Assembly: GCA_963383645.1 (NCBI GenBank) | Contig: OY726560.1 | Span: forward strand, 65,230,323-65,294,322 | Length of the DNA stretch: 64,000 nt | Source: Muscardinus avellanarius | Taxonomy: Eukaryota; Chordata; Mammalia; Rodentia; Gliridae | Reading direction: 5' to 3' | Shown here: positions 55,596-64,000 of the stretch, piece by piece | How the letters are laid out: each line of letters begins with the position of its first letter | Numbering within the stretch: position 1 is the stretch's first letter | The notes under the pieces: model-generated | Told to the model about the DNA's origin: nothing | What the model saw: the letters and a program-made list of their open reading frames with translations, nothing else | The model's database searches: none | Made by a program: the position numbers and the translations under genes

Positions 55596-56702
55596 CCTCT
55601 TCTACTTATAAAGTGTGTTTTCCCTTACTCTCTAAAAAAGTGTATATTTTTGTACATATAAAATATATACATTTATGTATTTTATCTCCATGTACATTGG
55701 GAAAAACTGTTGATTTATGAATTTAGGGTTAACTCTATTTTGAAATAGTAAAAAATATTTTATTTGCTTCTTTCTTTCTGTAAGATACTTTATGTAATGT
55801 TTTGAATACCATATTCATTTTCCTGTGGTTTACAACTCCACTGGTGATAAAAGCCTTGCACATGTGGTACTTTGACCTTACTGGATAAAGGGACTCATCT
55901 CTCAGTTCCAAGACAGCTCGCTGAAGACAATGGTAAACATCATCATTCACATACAATTAGAAGTAGCTTCCTGGTTATAGGCCAATGAAATGGCTTTAGG
56001 AAATATTTTTCTGTATTAGTGGGAGGGGAATAGCTGCCAAATAACAATCATGGAATTAGGGAGCAGATGTCATTACAATTCTGATTGGAAAAAAAGATTA
56101 TTGAATCTGAACTCCTTCATTAGAATTCAGTTCTTTGTTATAAATGGATTATAATGGGGTGCTTTTGAATAAATAGGAGCACCTTAAATTGTACATATCT
56201 GTGATTAGTTTGATATCAACTCTGAAAACACATTGTGTAGCACCTGTATGTTACATTTCTGCATAACTTCATCTGGATCAATCTAGTTTACTATATACTA
56301 ATAAAACATCTTTGAGATGGACAAAGAGTGGCTTGTTATGAACACAGTTACTATTTTGATTTTGGCAAAATATAAAGAACAATGAAGACATTTTGATTCA
56401 TAAAACTAAATGACTCTGACTTGGGATAAAAAAATAAAATAAAATAAAATAAACACCATGATTTATTATTTTCCCTAACAAAGGCATATTCTCTCCTGTG
56501 AGAAAAACAAAAACAGACAAAAACTCAACTTTTAGTTATTTATTCTAATCTATAAAATTTATTTATCTATTCCAAAAACATATATTATTCCTTTAACACA
56601 AATATAAGGTCAAATGCCTACTGGGTTAGGATATCTGACCTGGAAGAATTGCTAGATAAGTCAAAGACATGTGGCACCTGACAATAAATGGTGGTCTGGC
56701 TA
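55596..56702. other. AT-rich unassigned sequence
   Basis: No gene or confident repeat in about 1.1 kb. An (AAAAT)n stretch lies at 56430-56452. Confidence 0.35.
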
Positions 56703-57090
56703 TGGTTCCAACATTTCCCCCAAATATCACATGTAGAAACTTAATTCCTAATAGCATTATGAGAAGTAAAACCTTAAAAAGTAAATAGTTTAGTTATGGA
56801 AGGGATAGATTCCTAATAGAAGGAGTGAGTTCAGATACTTTTTCTCTCTCCTCCCCTTGCAACACACACTCTTGCCTTATGAGGCAAAGGCACAGTAGGA
56901 AGGTCATTACTAGATGTGGATCCTTTAACTTTGGGCTTTTTCTCCATGTGTATTGTGTTGGTTATGGAACACAGGGACTCAAGCATGCTAGTAGAATACT
57001 CTGACACTGGGATATACCCCCCATCCTTGGCTTCTTAGGCTCCAAAACTATATAAATAAATATCTGCTCTTTATAACTTAGCTCCTCTGT
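56703..57090 (+). mobile_element. Probable MaLR LTR with insertion
   Basis: Start ttccaacatttcccccaaat and end caaaactatataaataaata fit a MaLR LTR. The middle (about 56950-57030) carries foreign, SINE-like sequence (ggttatggaacacagggactc and cactgggatataccccccatc). Confidence 0.55.
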
Positions 57091-57099
57091 CTCAATCAA

Positions 57100-57725
57100 C
57101 ATTCTTACTGCTATAACCAGAATGACTGACCACACAACTAAAAGTAAAAAAGATTTATTTGCTCACTCACTTTTAGAGATTCCAAAGTTCAGTCTATGTC
57201 AGGCTGAGATTTATGGCTTTCAGGTTATGACAGTGAGGAGACAGACAAAAGAGCAAGGGCTCTGTTCTCACATCTTAGAGGCTAGAAGCAAGCAGATTCA
57301 TAGTCACAGCACAATCTTTTTTATTTATTTTTTATTTTTTTATTTTTATTTTTTTGGTGGTACTAGGGTTCCTGGAAACCCTTTTCCAGGCTACACTCCC
57401 AGACATATTTTATATTTTTATTTGTAAATAGGGTGTCTAAAGCCAGCAAGGCTGGCTTTGAACCTGAGTGATCCTCCTGTCTCTGCCTCCTAAGCATGGG
57501 GATTACACGCATGCGCCACCATGCCCGGCCACAGCACAATCTTTAAAACCAAAGGATCCACCTTATCCAGCCACACTCTAGCAGCCTAGGTCACCACCCA
57601 GGCTGTGGCAAATCCATCACAATGGATTTGTCTGCTGATGAGATTATAACCCTTGTCATTTATTTGCATCAACTCTGAACATTAACACATGAGTTCTCCA
57701 GGGGACATTCTATATCTAGCCATGG
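57100..57725. mobile_element. Probable hAT-type transposon split by a SINE
   Basis: Related to 20195-20615: actgctataaccagaatgac and aaaaagatttatttgctcac at the left, ggggacattctatatctag at the right. A SINE at 57318-57532 splits it. Confidence 0.5.
57318..57532 (-). mobile_element. Antisense B1-dID SINE, ggttcc subtype
   Basis: Right arm ggtggtactagggttcctgg, left arm ending ccatgcccggc. The duplication cacagcacaatctt flanks it on both sides. Confidence 0.93.
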
Positions 57726-58274
57726 AAATCTCAAGGATTTTGTACCATAGCAATACAAAATTCAAAATAATCTCAAATTGATTATGCAAAGTGAAAGAAG
57801 ATAGATAGCAAAGTATCTTGTGTCCTTTGTGATTGGGCACAATCTGTTTAGTCACAGCTTCCATTCTTCCACTGGGGACAATACTTACATTAATTTTTTA
57901 CTACTAAATTGTGTATTGACAGGAATACATATACCATTGCAATACACTGCATTTATACATCTATAAAGCTGTATAATTATGAAGCCATAATTATAGAGCT
58001 TTAGCAAATCTTAAGCTCACTAACATCCTCACCATTCTCTCTTGGCTTCTATCTTAGCAATAGGGAATGGTCAGGATTGTAGTGAGCTCCAGATTTACTA
58101 TAGGTACTACTTGCTCCAGGGATTGTTACCATGCAGAAATGCTGGCCCTGATTTTAATGTCAAATTTTTATAAACACTTTGCAAATCAAAGAAAACACCT
58201 TTATGTTTTCACTATAGACTATGGGCAGAAATCTCTGTCTGGCTCTCATTCTTTGTGGTGTTGAAAAAATATTC
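57726..58274. other. Unassigned sequence
   Basis: No gene or repeat recognised. Confidence 0.35.
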
Positions 58275-58495
58275 CTTGCTCCAGGCATGGTGGTACATGC
58301 TTGTAATCCCAGCATTCAGGAGGCTGAGACCTGAGGATCATCATGGACACCTCAGCTATTTAACAGGGCTCTTTGCAACTCAGTGAGACCCTGTTTCAAA
58401 AATAAAAAGACTAAAAAATAGGGTGGGGGTGTAGCTTAGACATACAATGCCCCTAGGTTCCATCCCCAGCACTGCAAAAAATAATAATAATAATA
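58275..58495 (+). mobile_element. B1-dID SINE with (AAT)n tail
   Basis: Left arm ccaggcatggtggtacatgc, right arm gggtgggggtgtagcttag, tail AATAAT. Confidence 0.9.
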
Positions 58496-59148
58496 TTCCT
58501 TGCCTTCCAGGAGCTTATGATCATAAAATTAAGTGTGATAGTGAAGGTAAACAGAAGTCCATGAAAATACAGAGCTTGGATGCAGTTATGAGTGGAGATG
58601 GTTGGTAAATAAATGCTTCTGGAAGATAACCTTATATTGAATGATGTTTGGGAGTAGCCAAGAGATACTTGAAGTAGAAGTCAGAACAGAGGACAAGGCA
58701 TGCATTTGCAGCAAGAATATGGAATCAGGGACTATGGTTCTTAGTTGAAACTATCACCAGAAGACTAGATAACATGGAAATGTCTTTGCCTTAAAACAAA
58801 ACAGAACACTCAGTCAACAATATAGGAAAGACAATAACACATCATAACCAGAATATTCAAGAAATCTAGGATAATACCAAATGATAAAACTTAAGGGTAA
58901 TAGATATTTAAAAGGGCCTAGAAGTACAAACTGAAGGCATAAAAACAAAAAACATCCAAAAACTCTTCCGATAAATATCAGATTTCCAAAATATGAAAAA
59001 TGAGATGGACATTCACATATAGGAGACATTTAGAACCCCAATTAGACACAATAAAATAACATTTTCTTCACTACACATAATAACCAAAATGGCTAATGTA
59101 GAGATTAAGTAGAGACTCTTAAATGTCTTAAGATCAAAAGGCCAGGTG

Positions 59149-59600
59149 TGTCAGGGCCCACTCGGCTGGACCGAGATGGCACCCAGGCTTATTGCCAGCG
59201 TGGACTCAAGATGGCGCCTAGGCTTGCAGCCAAGTCATGAGACTCACAAGATGGACGTCTCCTTGAGCATGCACAGTGTGCCATGCTACGTGCCTGCAGA
59301 ATGATCAGTGACGCAGCACCTCGTGCTACCACCAGCCTGCCTATGAGAGAGTCAGAAATGTGCATGCCCTAGCTGTGGGAAGCTTGGGGTTGGTAGGGAA
59401 TAGAGGGAGGGATTATGATGCTGATATATATTGTGCTTGCTGTACACATTGTCAGATATATATTGAGATATATTGAGACATATTGAGACATATTGAGAGA
59501 CATATTAAGGATCCATTAAAGAAGAATTCATGTTTCAGCTGAAGAGGTGTCTGTGTCGTTCTCTAAGTCCCTGCGGGTCAGAGTCTTAGGGGACGATACA
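59149..59600. mobile_element. Solo LTR of an endogenous retrovirus
   Basis: 452 bp beginning tgtcagggcccactcgg and ending ggacgataca (TG...CA), flanked by ggtg at 59145-59148 and 59601-59604. Joining the flanks restores ORF1 sequence (ggccaggtgccattc). A 4-bp duplication is typical of gammaretrovirus-like class I elements. An attaaa polyadenylation signal lies at about 59515. Repeated gatatattga units lie at about 59454-59505. No internal viral genes are present, so this is the product of LTR-LTR recombination. The orientation is probably plus, judged by the attaaa. Confidence 0.85.
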
Positions 59601-59773
59601 GGTGCCATTCAAAGGTAAAACTATTAAGATTACTTTAGAGTTTTCAACCCAAAATTTGAAAGCTATGGCAGCTTGGGATGAAATAATCCAATCCCTGAAA
59701 GAAAACAACTCTCAACTAAGATTTCTGCATCCAGAAAAGCTATCTTTCATTTGTTTTGCAAAATGGAAAGTAA

Positions 59774-59960
59774 GACATTTGGGAGGCTGAGACAGGAGGA
59801 TCGTGGTTCGTGGACAGCCTCAGATACTTAGTGAGGCCCTTCACAAAGTAGTGAGACCCTGTTTTAAAATAAAGAATAAGAAAGAAGGCAGGGTGTGTAG
59901 CTTGAAGGTCAAATTTCCCTGGGTTCCATCCTCAGACCTGAAAAAAATAAGTAAGAGAAA
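59774..59960 (+). mobile_element. 5'-truncated B1-dID SINE
   Basis: Starts acatttgggaggctgagacag; right arm gcagggtgtgtagcttgaagg; A tail. Short duplication aagtaag on both sides. Confidence 0.87.
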
Positions 59961-60040
59961 CTGGTCTGTTATTAAATTGGGTTCTTTACAGTCAGGTCAG
60001 AAGCTAACATCATTGAAGGACAAAGCCCCCAGAACATGAG

Positions 60041-60989
60041 GATCCGTAAGTGTTTTTTCTATGTATCTGAAGTTTTTGCTGTGCCTATTATGCCAAGCCT
60101 ACCTAGACCAGTTAGAATGAGACTTCTAATCCCTCACTAGGCAGGGCCTTCATCCTTTGTCAGTGTTGAAGAAGCAATAGAAGACGGACTTTTGCTCTTC
60201 ATCAATCTTTAAGGTTAAGAGACTGAAGTCTAGAGGGGGGAGCAGGAAATGATGTAGAATAGAGATAATAAAAATAATAGGTAGAAAGGAGACAAACTGG
60301 AAAGGAAGGATAAACTATATTTTTTAAATCTAGAAACTTCATAGTCCTTATCTTCACCCTATAGAGCCTGCTATTTTTAAGGCAAAAATCCTCAATAGGC
60401 CCCCACTTTTAATTATAATGTCCCATTTCTCCACTTGAGATTTCTGAGATGGTTGGTAAACAAAAGATCCAAAAGGAGTCTGATACGTGGTCAAGTTCAG
60501 GCACCATGCAGCCACCACTGAGGATTCTGAAAAAGTCAAGACCTCCACTCCTGCTGTGTGCCCCTACCACCCCCTCATGGGCTTCTCCTTTTTATAAAAG
60601 AACAACTGTGAGACCCAAAGTCATTTTCTTCCTCTTGAGATGAACTATGTTCCCCTTTGAACATGTATCTTCCACTTTCCTAAGTAAAATTCTTATCTTT
60701 GTCTTTGAAAAACAAAACAACACAAAAGTAAGAATTACTTAACAGTAAGAACTAACATTTTGGCAGGGGTGAATAGTGCTATAAATATTCTAATGGTTTT
60801 ATAAAATATATTCTTATTCACTAGAGAAACTTAAGAAATAAATCCTATAATCTAGCCAAGAGAATCTTAATAATTCCCAGGGGTCAGAAAGGGTTCTGAC
60901 AATCAAGATAAATTACCTATTTATACAGTCCTGGACACTTTTCAGAAGAAATGTAAGTCATCTTGTTCTTTCCCTAAAGTGTTTTTATA

Positions 60990-60992
<3 letters not shown>
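60041..60992. other. Unassigned sequence
   Basis: No gene or confident repeat recognised. Confidence 0.35.

Positions 60993-61031
<39 letters not shown>
60993..61031. repeat. (CA)n microsatellite
   Basis: About 19 uninterrupted CA repeats. Confidence 0.97.
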
Positions 61032-61037
<6 letters not shown>

Positions 61038-61344
61038 ATATACATCATGAGTGTATGTATAATATGTACACATACATTATATATTTGTACATGTATCTCA
61101 CATGTGCATGTGTCTTTAGAAATTTAGGAGAACGTATATTAAACAACTAACCAACCAACATAAAAACATTTGTTTCCATCAATAGAATTTTTTTAATACA
61201 ATAATCCACTTTCTTGGTTTCTAAAAAATGTTTGCTAAATATACATAACATAAATTTCCTAGTAACCATTTAACTGCACAGCACATTTCTGTGCTTCCAT
61301 CTTCAGAAATATTTATATTCTAAAAAACTGAAACTCAAGACAGC
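61032..61344. other. AT-rich unassigned sequence
   Basis: No gene or repeat recognised. Confidence 0.35.
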
Positions 61345-61560
61345 TTTTTTTTGTGTGTGTGGGTCTGGGGATGGAACCCAGAGGCATTCAATCTCCAAGC
61401 TACAGCCCCTATCCAATTTTTTTATTCTTTATTTTGAAAAAAGGTCTCACTGAGTTGCGGAGGACCTCACTTAGTAGCTGAGGCTGTCTGCAAACCATGA
61501 TCCTTCAGTCTCAGCCTCCTGAATCCTGGGATTACAAGCGTGCATCACCACGCCTGGCTT
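61345..61560 (-). mobile_element. Antisense B1-dID SINE
   Basis: Right arm gtctggggatggaacccagagg, left arm ending ccaccacgcctggct. Flanked by caagacagcttttt and caagatagcttttt. Confidence 0.92.
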
Positions 61561-61599
61561 CAAGATAGCTTTTTCAAAAAATGTTTGTGGCCCACACAA

Positions 61600-61772
61600 A
61601 CATGGGAGGCTGAGACAGGAGGATCACAAAGGTTCGAAGCCAGCCTCAGCTACTTAGTGAGGCTCTCAGCAACTTAGTGAGACCCTGTTTCCAAATAAAA
61701 TATAAAACAGGTCTGAGAGGATAGCCCGGAGGTAGAAAGCCTCTGGGTTCCACCCCCAGTACCACCAAAAAA
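61600..61772 (+). mobile_element. 5'-truncated B1-dID SINE
   Basis: Starts catgggaggctgagacagga; right arm aggtctgagaggatagcccgg; ends ccccagtaccacc and A tail. Confidence 0.88.
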
Positions 61773-61775
61773 ATG

Positions 61776-63005
61776 TTGTTGGGAAAATTGGATATCCACT
61801 TATAGAAAAATGGAATTAAACCCTAACCTCTTGACCTGCACAAGAGTCAAGAAGAACCAAAGACCTGAAAATCTAACCAGGTACTGTGAAGCTAATAGAG
61901 GAGGACATAGCTCCAATACTCCAATATAGTCTCAGGTAGAAACTTCCTCAATAAAACCCCCAAAGTTTGGAAAATATTAAAAAGAATTAATAAATGGGAT
62001 GGCATTAAGCTAGAAAGCTTTTGCTCATCAAAGGAAACCATCAAGAGTCTAAAGAGAGAGCTTACAGAATGGGAAAATATCTTTGCCAGCTATCCCTCTG
62101 ATAGGGTGTCAACAATATATAAAGAACTTAAAAAACTTAACACTTAAAAAAACCCAATCAAAAAATGGGCAATTGAACTAAATAGACACTTCACAAAAGA
62201 AGATTTACAAATGGCCAATAAATACATGAAAAAATATTCACAATCATTAGCAATCAGGGAGATGCAAATCAAAACTGCACTGAAATTCCATCTAACCCCA
62301 ACTGGAATGGCAATTATCAAGAAGCCAAAAAGCAATACATTTTGGTGAGAACTTCTTTCTACACTTTTGGTGGGATTGCAAACTAGTTCATCCACTAAGA
62401 AGATTAACCTCCAAAAACTCGGTGAATCCACCATTTGATCAAGCTAGATAACTCTTGGGTATCTTTCCAAAGGCACTAAAATCAGATCATCATAATATTA
62501 CATGCATATTCATGTTTATAGCAACATAATTCACAGTAGTTGAATCATAGAACCAACCTAGGCGTCCATCAACAGATGACTGGATCACAAAATTACGGAA
62601 TATACACACAATGGAATTCTACTTAACAGTAACGAAAAACAAAATTATGTCATTTTCAGGAAAGTGGATGGACCTAGAGAACACTATGTTAAATGAGATT
62701 AACCGATCACAGAAAGTGGAGGATCACAAGTTTTCTCATATCTGGAAGCTGGGGAGTAATCAGGATAGAGGAAGAAGTTTGGATAATGGAGGAGAAGGCC
62801 CTATGGAGAGAGGGAGGTGGTCCTGGAGAAGGAGGGCTGAGAGGGAGAATCACTGACATGTAATATGTGGGGACACTGATGCCAATTTCAGTATTGAGCC
62901 TGAGGAAGGAGAGGGAGTGTGGAGAGAGCTGGGGGAAGTTCACCAAGGGCTGTGTACATGTTTGTCTCTATCACTCCATAACTTTTATTACATTGATATT
63001 CTTAA
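61776..63005 (+). mobile_element. Old L1 3' end
   Basis: Degraded ORF2 C-terminal sequence from ttgggaaaattggatatcc through caaatcaaaactgcactg (62266) and acacacaatggaattctac, then a 3' UTR to about 63005. Many stops and deletions. It is diverged from elements A and C. Confidence 0.88.
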
Positions 63006-63811
63006 GCTCCATATTCTATAAGCATAGTTTTTAACCTTTGCCAAAAGGGCTCTTTTATTCTCACAGCTTTCTAATATAGCCTATTTCATGTGACTGATCA
63101 TCTAGATGAAGTCTTTTCTAAATTTTGAAAGAAACTATAACTGAGACATGTTTACACTGAGATTTCTGTGAAGAGTGGGACCTGAGGTCAAGGTGGACTT
63201 AGAGAAGAATCTTTCTAATGGGCTTAATTTCTGGAACTCAATTAGGAACTGCTTCTCTTGTTATTGATGCCATGCCCTGAAACAAATAGCTTGAAAGTGA
63301 TCCGCATCCCAGAAAGAAGAGGGAATGCTCTGGAAAGCTAATGGCTTTTAAAAGCCTCCTCACATACAGCTACTGAGAAGCTTGATGGGCAACATTACAC
63401 ACTGGCAAGTCGAGAAGTGCTCGCTGAGAGCAGTTCCATTATTACTGAGCTCCTCACAGTGCCTTGAAGTTCCTTGTTCAGGAAACTGTTGAGAAAACTT
63501 CAGCCTTCTTGAATAGTAATAATGTAGAAACCAGGGGTGCTGGGGGACTAGCCAGAGTAATTGGAAGATGGTGCACAGTGAAATAGAAGAGTTCAACAGC
63601 GGTAATGAAGGAAGGAGAAGAGATTTCCAAGTTGAGATGGTAACAGGGTTCTTAAAAATTAACTCTAATAATCTCAATTAACAGCAGTAGTTGTGACATT
63701 ATGGCCACTCTTGGTACAATTCATCTTTTGAGGCCCATCAGTGCTTCCGAGACACCAGAAGAAAACGTCCCTTCTCTGTATGTTATATTCCAATATTTTA
63801 TTATTGTTTTT
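63006..63811. other. Unassigned sequence
   Basis: No gene recognised. The minus strand is open for 105 codons at 63360-63677, with no motif seen. Confidence 0.35.
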
Positions 63812-63866
63812 ATTTTTTTTTGTGGTACTAGGGATGGAATTTTTTGTGATACTAGAATTTTTACTT
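63812..63866 (-). mobile_element. Antisense SINE right-arm remnant
   Basis: T run followed by tgtggtactagggatggaat and a second partial copy tttgtgatactagaat. Too short to assign further. Confidence 0.5.
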
Positions 63867-64000
63867 TCATAAAAGCCACTCCTACTAAATATTCTTTACT
63901 GGTGTGAGGAAAGGACCTTCTTTTTTCAGGTGAATGACAACTTTGTATCCACCTGCCCTGTCCTTTGAAGAAGCCAGAGCACTAGAAAGACTCTCTGGAT

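Larger units (their letters stand above)
58755..60040 (+). pseudogene. Old L1/HAL1 ORF1, split by an LTR and a SINE
   Basis: Degraded ORF1p coding sequence: the RRM region near 58870-58920, then KMANVEIK at about 59087, interrupted by the solo LTR. It resumes as PFKGKTIKITLEFSTQNL (59602) and IIQSLKENNSQLRFLHPEKL. Stops are frequent. A SINE interrupts the last part at 59774-59960. Confidence 0.75.

Noticed and set aside
59149..59600. Pair of LTRs or a provirus
   Set aside because: Only one LTR with a single TSD is present and there is no internal retroviral sequence.

Overview
The window is rodent nuclear DNA that is almost entirely non-coding and crowded with repeats. I found no host protein-coding gene and no functional RNA gene. 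The organism is inferred from its SINEs. About forty copies are dimers of a 7SL-derived B1 left arm and a tRNA/ID-derived right arm, the B1-dID type known from squirrel-related rodents and dormice. A squirrel, mountain beaver or dormouse lineage fits, and I cannot choose among them by eye. LINE-1, MaLR LTRs, MIR, L2 and a probable hAT transposon make up the rest.

Layout. Positions 1-20,845 hold AT-rich unique sequence with scattered SINEs and microsatellites, an antisense 7SK RNA pseudogene (5,411-5,736), an old L1 3' end (about 8,240-10,045), a younger truncated L1 joined to a SINE right arm (12,065-13,237), several MaLR LTRs, a MIR split by a SINE and a probable hAT-type transposon.

Positions 20,846-37,207 are one nested stack. 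An outer L1 (A) is bounded by a 13-bp target-site duplication (TSD). Its 5' UTR is split by an ORF1-only, HAL1-like element (B, 14-bp TSD). B contains an old antisense L1 ORF2 fragment, and that fragment is split by a nearly intact 7.3-kb L1 (C, 13-bp TSD). The ORF2 part of A is split by a 2.36-kb composite element (D, perfect 17-bp TSD).

Positions 37,208-64,000 are SINE-rich again. They include an L2, MaLR LTRs, a second copy of the composite (E, 51,046-53,640), a solo LTR with a 4-bp TSD inside an old L1 ORF1 (59,149-59,600) and an old L1 3' end (61,776-63,005).

Most notable: D and E are two copies of a non-coding composite retrotransposon laid out like the primate SVA. From 5' to 3' each has a GC-rich module, an A-rich joint, three tandem monomers of about 170-185 bp, a GC-rich VNTR built from paired units of about 50 bp, and an L1-type 3' tail with a polyadenylation signal. 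D has an A-rich end and a 17-bp TSD, so it was probably moved by L1 machinery. The same 3' tail occurs on element B. Element C keeps a complete ORF1, and its ORF2 is broken by only one stop and one homopolymer frameshift. C-type elements are therefore candidate drivers, although the copy shown here cannot make full-length ORF2p. I do not know whether this composite family is already catalogued.
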